Of a stretch of DNA of 13,472 bases, positions 1-7,505 are shown piece by piece. Each line of letters begins with the position of its first letter. The stretch's first letter is position 1. The notes beneath the pieces were generated by a model. The model ran no database searches, had not been told where the DNA came from, and was given only the letters and a program-made list of their open reading frames with translations. The stretch is from positions 1 to 13,472 of the forward strand of contig CAMHDG010000011.1 of the NCBI GenBank assembly GCA_946183815.1, read 5' to 3'. A program made the translations under genes and the position numbers. The stretch comes from an uncultured bacterium (lineage in GTDB: Bacteria > Cyanobacteriota > Vampirovibrionia > Gastranaerophilales > Gastranaerophilaceae).

Positions 1-2
1 TA

Positions 3-794
3 TATAAAAACCTTGATTTAAAATTTACCCATCAGGCAAGTTTTGGTTTATTCAGAGATAATGATGAGGACAAATATTTTAACAGACTTAACAAATTCGG
101 CAAAGGTCATGGAACAGTCAGAATGCGTTATATGGCAGAGGTTGACCAAAAACTTATAAAATATGAAAATAAGGAAAATCTTACAGCAGCGTGGTTAAGT
201 ATCATAGGGCAAGGTTCAACAGCCTTATACGGTTCAGGTGAAACACAGGTAATAGGTAGAATAGGTCCACGATTGCATACTCAATACAAAAGATGGGTAC
301 AAGATTTGGGATATTATCAGACTGCTTATGATGACAATACTCCTATGCCTGTATTTGATGCTTACAGATACGGAAAGTCTAATGTGTATGTCAGAGAATA
401 TTTGCGTGTTCACAGGTTATTAACATTATCGTGGTTCGGCTCATTGACTCTTTCTGACGACAGATACAGAAACAACAGATTTTCTGAATGTGCGTTCTTT
501 GTAAGTATTGGCCCAGACGATTTAAAACTCAATGTTGGCTATGATGTTATAAGAGAAAACGCTTATGTAAACTTCTCTGTTGCACTTGATCCAAAAGATA
601 TGCAGATTGACTATGACAGAATGACAATTAAAAACCCAGAAAACTTTAATTTCAAAAAGAAAGATGGTTTCTTCTCGGTATCAAATCCACCAAATGAAGA
701 AAAACCTGATAAGAAAGAAACAAGTGGAATATTAAAGAACGCTATTGTGGAAGAAATATCTGATATAGAGGACAATGCAGATGAAGAGTTATAG
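3..794 (+). CDS. lptD: LptD-like outer-membrane LPS assembly protein, C-terminal part (5' end outside window)
   Basis: The frame is open from the window edge, so this is the C-terminal ~263 residues of a longer protein; the ATG at 123 is internal, since coding-like sequence continues upstream of it. The text matches my memory of the cyanobacterial LptD barrel domain (DUF3769): an IGRIGPRLHTQ stretch, then RWVQDLGYYQTAYDDN, FDAYRYGKSN, and SIGPDDLKLNVGYDVIREN. Alternating aromatic/polar residues fit outer-membrane beta strands. LptD inserts lipopolysaccharide into the outer leaflet. After the barrel-like part comes a ~55-residue hydrophilic, acidic tail (NPPNEEKPDKKE onward, ending DNADEEL), unusual for a protein whose barrel normally closes near the C-terminus. 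The stop overlaps the next gene by 14 bases, implying co-transcription. The barrel call is fairly sure; the exact family name is from recall. Confidence 0.72.
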   Translation, partial: YKNLDLKFTHQASFGLFRDNDEDKYFNRLNKFGKGHGTVRMRYMAEVDQKLIKYENKENLTAAWLSIIGQGSTALYGSGETQVIGRIGPRLHTQYKRWVQDLGYYQTAYDDNTPMPVFDAYRYGKSNVYVREYLRVHRLLTLSWFGSLTLSDDRYRNNRFSECAFFVSIGPDDLKLNVGYDVIRENAYVNFSVALDPKDMQIDYDRMTIKNPENFNFKKKDGFFSVSNPPNEEKPDKKETSGILKNAIVEEISDIEDNADEEL

Positions 795-1422
795 TATTGA
801 AGATGCTGTAACATCAATAATTGATATTGGAAAAAGGATGGGGTTAAAAAATTATACCCCGGGGTATTCCGGTAATATTTCTGTCAGAACCGACAGTGGT
901 GTTTTAATGACCGTTTCAGGTTCTTCTAACGGGTATTTGACGGAAAATGATTTAGTTCTGATTGATTATAACGGCAAAAATATTAACTCTGATAAAAAAG
1001 CGACAAGCGAAAAGTTTTTACATCTTAAGTTTTATGAATTGCGACCTGATATAAATGCAGTAATCCATGTTCACCCGCCTGCACTTACGGCTTTTGCATC
1101 TGCAGGGCAAGATTTGATGTCACCTGTTATGCCTGAAAACATTTTTTATTTTGGCGGGATTCCTCTTGCAGAATACGGAATGCCATCTTCTGATGATTTA
1201 GTAAATAAAACATCAGTTTATTTCAAAGATTATGATGCGATACTAATGGAAAATCATGGGGTAATTATTGGAAGTAGGACAATAGAAGATGCATATCAAA
1301 AATTAGAGATTGCAGAAGAATATGCTAAAACTGTTATTTATGCAAGAATTTTGGGCGGGGAAAGAATTTTACCTGAAAAAGATGTAAAAGATGTAAAAGA
1401 TGTATTATCTTTAAAAGGATAA
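781..1422 (+). CDS. Class II aldolase/adducin family protein (L-fuculose-phosphate aldolase-like)
   Basis: A 213-residue protein the size of E. coli FucA (215). Class II aldolases are Zn enzymes that cleave or rearrange sugar phosphates in the cytoplasm. Visible family signatures are SGN at residues 30-32 and VSGSSNG at 45-51 (phosphate binding), Glu77 in TSEKFLH (catalytic acid/base), and metal ligands His96 and His98 in IHVHPP and His159 in ENHGV. All sit at a constant +4 offset from FucA Glu73/His92/His94/His155. The start at 781 is preferred over the in-frame ATG at 775, because TAGAGGA at 766-772 lies 8 bases before 781 but only 2 before 775. It overlaps lptD by 14 bases. The C-terminus carries a small repeat (KDVKDVKDV, from a 9-base unit). 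Substrate is not deducible: fuculose-, ribulose- or methylthioribulose-phosphate enzymes share these residues. Confidence 0.85.
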   Translation: MKSYSIEDAVTSIIDIGKRMGLKNYTPGYSGNISVRTDSGVLMTVSGSSNGYLTENDLVLIDYNGKNINSDKKATSEKFLHLKFYELRPDINAVIHVHPPALTAFASAGQDLMSPVMPENIFYFGGIPLAEYGMPSSDDLVNKTSVYFKDYDAILMENHGVIIGSRTIEDAYQKLEIAEEYAKTVIYARILGGERILPEKDVKDVKDVLSLKG

Positions 1423-1442
1423 CAGTCAATTCTTCTTCAATG

Positions 1443-1946
1443 TTAGTAAGGGTTAACCTCTACCGCAGGTTCATAAATGATTTCAGAAGCAAGTGTTTTT
1501 AAATAATCAATGCCATTAGGTGCAGGGTCATTTTTAGACCTATGATCTATCGCATCAATCTGATTAACTAAATCGTCAGCAATGTCAGCAGGCCCATGAA
1601 TAACCTCTTTTGCCTTTTTATTTTCAAAGAAACTTCCGGGGATAAACTTGTATGTTGAATGAGAACTCAATGCAACTTTTCCGCTTTTGCCGTTTACATT
1701 TAAATAAATATCGTCAGAAGCAGGGCTTTCAGGATAACGAGGTGCAGAATATTTATAAAAACGTAATTCTGTATTTTCACCGATTTTTTCATTTTCTTTA
1801 ATAATACTTGTAATGGTTTTTGAATTCAAAACTGAGCGTAATACTCTTTGATCCCACGCTTCAGGTTTCGGGCTCATTATTATTGCATTAAAACTAGGTC
1901 TATTACTTGTATTATAACTATTATTTATATTATTTGATATTCTCAT
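1443..1946 (-). CDS. Hypothetical protein, 167 aa
   Basis: I do not recognise this family. The protein begins with an Asn/Ser-rich stretch (MRISNNINNSYNTSNRPSFN), followed by a mixed globular-looking sequence containing WDQRVLRSVLNSK, a YLNVNGKSGKVALSS strand-like segment and a C-terminal helix (IDYLKTLASEII). There is no signal peptide, membrane segment or obvious catalytic motif. The Asn-rich head ending in a PSFNA word resembles the start of many uncharacterised Gastranaerophilales proteins as I remember them; that is recall, not proof. The start is supported by AAGGTG a few bases upstream. It is convergent with the aldolase gene (20 bases between stops, no hairpin seen) and divergent from the CMD/cupin gene. 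A TATAAT on the minus strand lies just upstream. Confidence 0.7.
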   Translation of the reverse strand: MRISNNINNSYNTSNRPSFNAIIMSPKPEAWDQRVLRSVLNSKTITSIIKENEKIGENTELRFYKYSAPRYPESPASDDIYLNVNGKSGKVALSSHSTYKFIPGSFFENKKAKEVIHGPADIADDLVNQIDAIDHRSKNDPAPNGIDYLKTLASEIIYEPAVEVNPY

Positions 1947-1964
1947 TCCTACACCTTATATTAT

Positions 1965-1970
1965 ATTATA
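1965..1970 (-). promoter_or_regulatory. Candidate -10 box for the 167-aa gene
   Basis: Minus-strand TATAAT lies about 19 bases before the start codon. The predicted transcript would have a leader of only about a dozen bases that still includes the AAGGTG ribosome site. No convincing -35 box is seen; its expected place overlaps the -35 of the divergent promoter. Confidence 0.35.
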
Positions 1971-1988
1971 ACGAGATACAAATTTTTT

Positions 1989-2018
1989 TTGCCGTTTTGT
2001 AAAGTTTTATGATAAAAT
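1989..2018 (+). promoter_or_regulatory. Sigma-70-type promoter of the CMD/cupin gene
   Basis: TTGCCG (1989-1994), an 18-base spacer and TAAAAT (2013-2018), with TG at 2010-2011 as an extended -10. The predicted start, about 2025, falls downstream of the ATG at 2023 and so supports translation from 2050. Confidence 0.55.
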
Positions 2019-2049
2019 ATACATGTTTTTTAGTATGTCGGAGGGGTAT

Positions 2050-3111
2050 ATGAAATTTATTAAAGTATTACTCGGAATTTTATGTTCAATATTTATATGT
2101 AATCATTCTGTTTTTGCAGGAGAATTGTCACAAAAAGAAATTGATATAGCAAAAATATCTTCATATACTGCAAAAGGTGATTTAAAGAATTTGGAAACAG
2201 AATTAAACAAGGCACTTGATGATAAATTAACTGTTTATGAAATAAAAGAGGTGCTTGTTCAGTTATATGCTTACTGTGGATTTCCCCGCAGTTTAAATGC
2301 AATATCAACATTCATGAAGGTAACGGACGAGCGTTCAGCCAAAGGGATATATGATGAATATGGGGTCGAGCCTGTTGATTTATCGAAAGATATTAACAGA
2401 TATGAAATTGGCTCAACTGTTCAAACTGAACTTGTTGGCTCACCTGTTACAGGCAGACTTTTTGAATTTGAACCTGCCATGGATAAATATTTAAAAGAGC
2501 ATTTGTTTGCTGACATTTTTGCAAGAGGGGTTTTAACCTATGAAGAACGTGAAATTGCTACCATTGCTGCACTATCCTCAATGAAGGAGGTTGAACCGCA
2601 ACTAAAAGCGCATATTCAAATTGGGTTAAATATCGGTTTAAAACAGGAAAAAATTGACGAAATTCTAAAAATTACAAATTATAAATCTAAAGAAAAGATT
2701 GAACAGGAAAAGAAAGTTTTTCATAATGTAATTTTTGCAAGAGGGAATAAAAATGATGCTTTTGCACAATATTTTAAAGGTCAAAGTTACCTGAATATGC
2801 TAAATTTATCAGGTGTTCCGATTGCAAATGTTACCTTTGAACCGGGATGCAGAAACAACTGGCATATACATCATAAGGGCGGACAAATTTTGCTTGTAAC
2901 CCAAGGCAAAGGATACTATCAAGAATGGGGACAACCTGCAAGAGAACTAAAAGCGGGAGATGTTGTAAATATACCACCTGAAGTTAAACACTGGCATGGA
3001 GCAGCAAAAGACAGTTGGTTTGTTCATATCGCAATAGAAATTCCTGCTAAAAACGGGAAAACCGAATGGCTAGAGCCTGTTGATGATGCTGAATACAACA
3101 AATTAAAGTAA
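2050..3111 (+). CDS. Exported carboxymuconolactone decarboxylase (AhpD-like) / cupin fusion protein
   Basis: A 353-residue protein with an N-terminal Sec signal peptide: Lys2/Lys5, a hydrophobic core VLLGILCSIFIC, and a likely cleavage at VFA-GE after residue 23. Two helical CMD-like repeats follow (about 30-110 and 140-220), the first with YCGFPRSLNA at 75-84. This domain lacks the CxxC pair of AhpD peroxidases, so peroxidase activity is unlikely. The C-terminal cupin (about 255-345) has His272, His274, His275, Gln279 and HWH at 314-316, a plausible metal site, plus the motif-2 text LKAGDVVNIPPEVKHWHG. The start at 2050 is chosen over an in-frame ATG at 2023 because GGAGGGG (2040-2046) precedes it and the signal peptide begins there. 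Such fusions are common in gut bacteria, and their reaction is not established. hisS follows after 43 bases with no terminator between. Confidence 0.82.
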   Translation: MKFIKVLLGILCSIFICNHSVFAGELSQKEIDIAKISSYTAKGDLKNLETELNKALDDKLTVYEIKEVLVQLYAYCGFPRSLNAISTFMKVTDERSAKGIYDEYGVEPVDLSKDINRYEIGSTVQTELVGSPVTGRLFEFEPAMDKYLKEHLFADIFARGVLTYEEREIATIAALSSMKEVEPQLKAHIQIGLNIGLKQEKIDEILKITNYKSKEKIEQEKKVFHNVIFARGNKNDAFAQYFKGQSYLNMLNLSGVPIANVTFEPGCRNNWHIHHKGGQILLVTQGKGYYQEWGQPARELKAGDVVNIPPEVKHWHGAAKDSWFVHIAIEIPAKNGKTEWLEPVDDAEYNKLK

Positions 3112-3130
3112 AACTGAAATATGTTTGTAT

Positions 3131-3136
3131 TATAAT
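3131..3136 (+). promoter_or_regulatory. Candidate -10 box upstream of hisS
   Basis: Perfect TATAAT, but no clear -35 box 17 bases upstream. It would start transcription near 3143, 12 bases before the preferred hisS ATG, adding to read-through from the CMD/cupin gene. Confidence 0.4.
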
Positions 3137-3154
3137 TTAGTTATTATGGGAAAT

Positions 3155-4384
3155 ATGATTAAGGTACAAAAAGGAACAAAAGATATATTACCACAAGAGA
3201 TGGCTTTGTGGCATAAGATGGAAGAGAATGCATTGAGGGTGTTTTCTAATGCGGGTTATGGCGAAATAAGAACACCTATATTTGAGGCAACTGAACTCTT
3301 TGCAAGAGGGGTTGGAGATACAACCGATATTGTAAATAAAGAGATGTACACATTTGAAAAAAGTGAAAGAAGCCTTACTTTAAGACCGGAAAACACAGCA
3401 GGTGTTGTTCGTTCTTTTATTGAAAACGGGATGCACAGATTATCAGCCCCTGTAAAACTTTGGTATAAAGGACCTATGTTCAGATATGAAAGACCGCAAG
3501 CAGGTCGGCAAAGACAATTCCATCAGGTTGGAGTTGAAATGTTTGGAATAAAAGACGCAACTGCGGATGCAGAGGTTATAGAACTTGCTGTTTCTTACCT
3601 AAAATCACTGGGGTTAGACGATTTAGAGGTCGAGATAAACTCTCTGGGTTGTCCTGAATGTCGTGAGAACTTTAAAACAAAATTAAAAGAGGTATTAAAA
3701 CCGTATTATAACGAACTTTGCGAAGACTGTCAGACAAGATATGAAAAGAACCCTTTGAGGTTACTCGATTGCAAAGTTCCGTCTTGTAAAGAGATATTTG
3801 AAAGACCTGAAGTTAAAGCAGTCATTCAGGGCGATTTTATATGTGAAGAATGTGCGAAACACTTTAACGAATTAAAATCATATCTTGACATTTTAGGTAT
3901 AAAATATTCAGTTAATAAACTCTTGGTAAGAGGGTTAGATTATTATAACAGAACTGTTTTTGAGATTAAATCAAACAATCTTGGCTCACAAAATGCAGTC
4001 TGCGGTGGCGGAAGATATGATACGCTTGTCGGGAATTTGGGCGGTCAACCCACTTGTGCTATCGGTTTTGCTATGGGGATGGAAAGACTTTATTCTTTGA
4101 TGAACGAGGTAAATGAAGATAAGTTGGATGCGTTTGTTGTTTGCACCGATAAAAAAGAGTCACTTAAATTAGTAAAATATCTGCGTGATAATGATATTAA
4201 GACAGATTTTGATTTTACCGGAAAAAAATTCACCAAACAGATGGAAAAAGCAGCAAAAGTTGCTAAATTTGCAGTTATCCTGGGTGAAGATGAGGTAGCA
4301 AATAACACTGTATCCGTAAAAAATCTTGAAACCTCCGAACAGGTTGCAGTTTCAAGAAATGAGTTATTGAACATTTTAAGATAG
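3155..4384 (+). CDS. hisS: Histidyl-tRNA synthetase
   Basis: Class II aminoacyl-tRNA synthetase charging tRNA-His in the cytoplasm; 409 residues, normal for bacteria. It begins with the family text KVQKGTKDILPQE. Motif 2 is near RPENTAGVVRSF (77-88) and FRYERPQAGRQRQFHQVG (109-126). The histidine-specific segment LVRGLDYYNRTVFEI starts at 257, with Arg259 matching the catalytic arginine of E. coli HisRS. GGGRYD and the motif-3 text GFAMGMERL follow, then the anticodon-binding domain (about 325-409). The insertion domain holds paired cysteines (166/169, 189/192, two more in DCKVPSC, 230/233), as in many anaerobe HisRS. The ATG at 3155 fits the family start; a TTG at 3125 would add ten unlikely residues and lies before the -10 box. 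The ribosome site is weak (GGGAA). No T-box leader is possible in the short upstream gap. Confidence 0.96.
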   Translation: MIKVQKGTKDILPQEMALWHKMEENALRVFSNAGYGEIRTPIFEATELFARGVGDTTDIVNKEMYTFEKSERSLTLRPENTAGVVRSFIENGMHRLSAPVKLWYKGPMFRYERPQAGRQRQFHQVGVEMFGIKDATADAEVIELAVSYLKSLGLDDLEVEINSLGCPECRENFKTKLKEVLKPYYNELCEDCQTRYEKNPLRLLDCKVPSCKEIFERPEVKAVIQGDFICEECAKHFNELKSYLDILGIKYSVNKLLVRGLDYYNRTVFEIKSNNLGSQNAVCGGGRYDTLVGNLGGQPTCAIGFAMGMERLYSLMNEVNEDKLDAFVVCTDKKESLKLVKYLRDNDIKTDFDFTGKKFTKQMEKAAKVAKFAVILGEDEVANNTVSVKNLETSEQVAVSRNELLNILR

Positions 4385-4425
4385 TTTTTTATATTTTTAA
4401 CAAATGTTTAAGTTTTGAGTTTTAT

Positions 4426-4796
4426 AATCGGGTCAATCTAGATGTCATAGATCAGGCAGGAAAAGATGAATATAAAATAGGAAATCTCAACAGCGCAGAA
4501 TATAATAACCATATAAAAATAACGGATTACGGTAGCGGGAATGATAAAATTGAGATTGAAAATTGTCAAAATTTAACCTATGATAATTTTAATATTTTTA
4601 ATTCAGGTGGGAACGAAACGTATAAACTTGAAGGGGTAAAGTTCACAAATGATAGTTTTCATAATAGTTTAGATTCCTATGGTAATGCCACTGACTTTGC
4701 AATACAGGATGAATACGGGAATGACACATACAACTATAACGGATATAACAAGATACTATTGAAAATCTGATAACTTGCTTCACAAAACAAAGTTAA
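4426..4796 (+). pseudogene. Decayed C-terminal fragment of a GND-repeat (RTX-like) protein
   Basis: An open frame with protein-like composition runs 4426-4770 but has no usable start codon: read upstream it simply merges into hisS in another frame. The translation holds ITDYGSGNDKIEIEN, FNSGGNETYKLEG and DEYGNDTYNYNGYN, spaced like a degenerate calcium-binding nonapeptide array; the calpain-like protein downstream contains comparable GAGNDYV and GDMDDKV words. Near 4750 the frame ends poorly (KILLKI, stop 4768-4770), but shifting one frame continues sensibly as DTIENLITCFTKQS with a stop at 4794-4796, suggesting a frameshift. I read it as the remnant of a larger surface protein whose 5' part was deleted. 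It is followed directly by a terminator that could have belonged to the intact gene. Confidence 0.6.
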
Positions 4797-4812
4797 TGTA
4801 ACAGAAAGCAAG

Positions 4813-4848
4813 AAAATAGGTCGGTTTTGTAAAGCCGACCTATTTTTT
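4813..4848 (+). terminator. Strong intrinsic terminator
   Basis: ATAGGTCGG (4816-4824) pairs with CCGACCTAT (4835-4843) around a TTTTGTAAAG loop. The stem can be extended by A/T pairs, and a T run covers 4843-4848. It ends the hisS region/pseudogene transcript. On the minus strand the trailing T run is shorter, so any service to thrC would be weaker. Confidence 0.85.
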
Positions 4849-4929
4849 GTCTAAATTTTTCCGAATGTCTTTTGCTAATCAGGAATATAAATCTCTTAAC
4901 TATAGACAAGTTCCTGCTATCAATTATTA

Positions 4930-5988
4930 TCAGCCCATTATGATTTTCATAACGGCATCAAGTTCGGCAGGGGCTTTTTTAACCTCTGAATTACCATATT
5001 TAATAGCGTTATCAGGGTCTTTCAGTCCGTTACCCGTTAATATACAGACAATATCAGAGCCCTCTTTAACAAGTCCCTCACCGTTTGCCTGAATTAGTCC
5101 TGCAACAGACGCAGCACTCGCAGGTTCACAGAAAACACCCTCGGTTGATGCTAATAATTTATATGCCTCAACTATCTTTTCATCGCTTACACAACCGATT
5201 TTACCATTACTTTCATCTCTTGCTGCAACAGCCTTATCCCAACTTGCAGGGTTACCTATTCTTATTGCCGTAGCCAATGTTTCAGGGTTAAGTATTCTCT
5301 CCCCTCTCACAATAGCAGCAGAACCTTCTGCCTCATAACCCATCATTTTAGGTAATTGAGAAATCTTGCCCAGTTTATGCCATTCTGTATAACCTTTCCA
5401 GTAAGCAGTTATATTACCTGCATTCCCCACAGGGATAAAATGATAATCAGGTGCTTTCCCCAATGCATCAATAATCTCAAACGCACCCGTTTTTTGTCCT
5501 TCTATTCTGTAAGGGTTTACAGAGTTTACAAGAGTGATTGGGGATGTATCTGCAATCTTTCTGACAAATTCAAGTGCAACATCAAAGTTACCCTGTATTG
5601 CAATAATTTCTGCTCCATACATCATCGCCTGCGAAAGTTTGCCAAGTGCAATATAACCATCAGGAATAAGCACAAGGGTTCTCATACCCGCTTTTGCTCC
5701 GTAAGCAGCCGCAGAAGCACTTGTGTTGCCGGTTGAGGCACATATTATAGCCTCACTGCCTGCCTCTTTTGCCTTGGTAACTGCCATAGTCATACCACGG
5801 TCTTTAAAACTTCCCGTAGGGTTACAACCGTCAAATTTTAAATACAAATTTACATTTAAACCTATCTTTTTTGCCAGATTATCTGCCTTTATCAATGGGG
5901 TGTTCCCCTCGTTCAGTGTTACAACAGGTGTTGTATCAGTCACCGGTAAGTATTCTCTATATCTGTTTATTAAACCTTTGTAATACAT
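4930..5988 (-). CDS. thrC: Threonine synthase
   Basis: A PLP enzyme converting O-phospho-homoserine to threonine, the last step of the pathway. The protein has 352 residues, the short form typical of Gram-positive and cyanobacterial lineages rather than the ~430-residue E. coli form. Visible features: NEGNTPLIKADNLA near the N-terminus; Lys62 in GSFKDRGM as the PLP Schiff-base lysine; CASTGNTSASAAAYGAKAG as the phosphate-binding loop; VGNAGNITAYWKGY; and a C-terminal CILTGNGLKDP. The start is supported by AGGAGA (5994-5999 on the plus strand) at good spacing. It lies 35 bases downstream of hom on the same strand, so the two form a hom-thrC operon making threonine from aspartate semialdehyde. 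No kinase thrB is in the window. Confidence 0.96.
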   Translation of the reverse strand: MYYKGLINRYREYLPVTDTTPVVTLNEGNTPLIKADNLAKKIGLNVNLYLKFDGCNPTGSFKDRGMTMAVTKAKEAGSEAIICASTGNTSASAAAYGAKAGMRTLVLIPDGYIALGKLSQAMMYGAEIIAIQGNFDVALEFVRKIADTSPITLVNSVNPYRIEGQKTGAFEIIDALGKAPDYHFIPVGNAGNITAYWKGYTEWHKLGKISQLPKMMGYEAEGSAAIVRGERILNPETLATAIRIGNPASWDKAVAARDESNGKIGCVSDEKIVEAYKLLASTEGVFCEPASAASVAGLIQANGEGLVKEGSDIVCILTGNGLKDPDNAIKYGNSEVKKAPAELDAVMKIIMG

Positions 5989-6023
5989 GTTATTCTCCTA
6001 TATTTTTGTCGTGGTTGCCTATA

Positions 6024-7283
6024 TTACCCCTCAACTCTAATAAGGCTATCAATAGTACATTCTGAAAGTTCTCTGATTGCACTCTGAATGTCAGCCTCTT
6101 TACAAACCTCAGTAATAATAGTTATATCTGCAGTATTGTCCTCTGATAAACCTTTCTGCAAAATTGTAGATAAACTGATATTCCGTTCGGCACATACATT
6201 TCCTATTTTTCCGATTACCCCAATATTATTAGGAGCAGTTATTGATAAATAGTATTTATTATACGTATCTGATATATCAATGGTTTCTGCGTTATGGTCG
6301 TGATTACATCTCATCATAGGCAAAATGTAGTCACTATGTTTTAATTCAGCCACAATGTTAATAATATCACCTACAACAGAACTCGCAGTAGGAAACTCGC
6401 CTGCCCCCGGACCTGTAAAAGCAATTTCTCCCATAGGGAAACCTTTTAAATACACTGAATTTGTAACGTAATCAACATGCGCAAGTGAAGATGTTTTCTT
6501 CACTAACATAGGATGCACTCTGACATCTGCCTTGCCGTTCTCGTCAAGGTTACCCAGAGCAATTAATTTAATTTTATACCCAAGTTCGTTCGCCTTTTTC
6601 ATGTCCTCGGCTCTAACCTTTGTTATCCCTTCACGGTAAACATTTTCCAGTTTGACTCGTGATCCAAACGCAATAGTAGAAAGGGTAGTAATCTTGTACA
6701 TAGCATCAAACCCTTCCACGTCACCTGTTGGGTCAGTTTCGGCATAACCTAATTCTTGTGCCTCTCTTAACACATCATCGTAAGATGCACCGTCTATATC
6801 CATTTTGGTCAATATATAGTTTGTTGTTCCGTTTAAAATACCTCTAATTTGAGATATTTTGTTCCCTGCCATAATCGTTTTCATAGGCATAATAAGAGGG
6901 ATACCACCTGCGATTGCCGCCTCATACAACACAACTCTGTTATTACTTTCTGCAAGGTTAAATAGTTCTTCCCCCTTTTTAGCGAGTAATTCTTTATTTG
7001 CGGTAACAATATGTTTACCGTTCTTTATTGCACCGGATATATATTCCCAAGCAGGTTCAACACCGCCTATTACTTCAACAAGTATATCAATCTCAGGGTC
7101 ATTTATAACCTCATAAGCATCAGTTGTTAAGATAGACTCATCAAAGTTTGCAATATCACGTTTTTTATTTATATTCTTAACAACAATTTTTTTAATCTCA
7201 ATATCTTCAGATGATAATAACGTCTTATAAACACCTGTACCGACCGTTCCAAGACCAATCATTCCAACTTTATACTTTTTCAT
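6024..7283 (-). CDS. hom: Homoserine dehydrogenase (ACT-domain type)
   Basis: NAD(P)H-dependent reduction of aspartate semialdehyde to homoserine, the branch point to threonine and methionine. 419 residues. It has an N-terminal Rossmann motif GLGTVG (10-15), then VEVIGGVEPAWEYI, HIVTANKELLAKKG with the conserved lysine, EAAIAGGIPLI, GILNGTTNYILT, and ETDPTGDVEGFDAMYKI, the substrate-site signature. An ACT domain (about 348-419, from YLSITAPNNIGVIGKIG) is the usual threonine feedback site. It is the monofunctional form, with no fused aspartokinase. GAGGG lies 9 bases before the ATG. It is the first gene of the hom-thrC operon, transcribed away from the 246-aa gene across a 222-base gap. Confidence 0.96.
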   Translation of the reverse strand: MKKYKVGMIGLGTVGTGVYKTLLSSEDIEIKKIVVKNINKKRDIANFDESILTTDAYEVINDPEIDILVEVIGGVEPAWEYISGAIKNGKHIVTANKELLAKKGEELFNLAESNNRVVLYEAAIAGGIPLIMPMKTIMAGNKISQIRGILNGTTNYILTKMDIDGASYDDVLREAQELGYAETDPTGDVEGFDAMYKITTLSTIAFGSRVKLENVYREGITKVRAEDMKKANELGYKIKLIALGNLDENGKADVRVHPMLVKKTSSLAHVDYVTNSVYLKGFPMGEIAFTGPGAGEFPTASSVVGDIINIVAELKHSDYILPMMRCNHDHNAETIDISDTYNKYYLSITAPNNIGVIGKIGNVCAERNISLSTILQKGLSEDNTADITIITEVCKEADIQSAIRELSECTIDSLIRVEG

Positions 7284-7311
7284 ATATATTAGCCCTCACT
7301 ATTTCTTATTT

Positions 7312-7347
7312 ATCGTACTATAAATCAGATTTAATTGTAAATAGCAA
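7312..7347 (-). promoter_or_regulatory. Possible promoter of hom-thrC
   Basis: Two overlapping minus-strand options exist: TTTACA (7341-7336) with 18 bases to TACGAT (7317-7312), or TTGCTA (7347-7342) with 19 bases to TATAGT (7322-7317). Both are imperfect, and I cannot choose between them. No riboswitch-like or attenuator structure was seen in the short leader. Confidence 0.3.
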
Positions 7348-7421
7348 AAATAAATTTTCTTATTATAACTTAATTTGAGAGGGGAATTATTAAGTTTTGT
7401 AACAACATTATGACAAAAGAC

Positions 7422-7448
7422 TAAAGTTTAAAAAAAATATGCCGTAAC
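7422..7448 (+). promoter_or_regulatory. Sigma-28 (FliA)-type promoter of the 246-aa gene
   Basis: TAAAGTTT (7422-7429), an 11-base A-rich spacer and GCCGTAAC (7441-7448). The enterobacterial FliA consensus is TAAAGTTT-N11-GCCGATAA; the first box is perfect, the gap is exact, and 5 of 8 bases match in the second box, including all of GCCG. The predicted leader is about 50 bases. Confidence 0.6.
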
Positions 7449-7456
7449 ACATAACA

Positions 7457-7468
7457 AGGAACGGAATA
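7457..7468 (+). promoter_or_regulatory. Leader motif AGGAACGGAATA shared with the 802-aa gene
   Basis: Twelve bases that match the leader of the paralogous gene (AGGTACGGAATA at 8786-8797) at 11 positions, although the two leaders otherwise differ. It ends 37 bases before the start codon and would lie inside or at the start of the mRNA leader. Its role is unknown. Confidence 0.35.
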
Positions 7469-7505
7469 CATCAGGGCATGTGTTCAAGGAAAAAGGATTA
7501 CGGAT

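Noticed and set aside
775..780. Upstream ATG for the class II aldolase gene
   Set aside because: Only two bases separate it from the TAGAGGA site; the ATG at 781 has normal spacing.
3125..3154. TTG start of hisS
   Set aside because: It would precede the likely -10 box and add residues not found at HisRS N-termini.
4847..5092. 81-codon plus-strand frame at the thrC 3' end
   Set aside because: It starts right after the terminator and most of it is antisense to thrC; no supporting motif.
5356..5736. Plus-strand frames opposite thrC and hom
   Set aside because: Antisense shadows of well-conserved enzymes, without ribosome sites or recognisable protein content.
7284..7505. Riboswitch or attenuator for hom-thrC
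   Set aside because: The predicted leader before hom is too short, and I saw no leader peptide or alternative hairpins.
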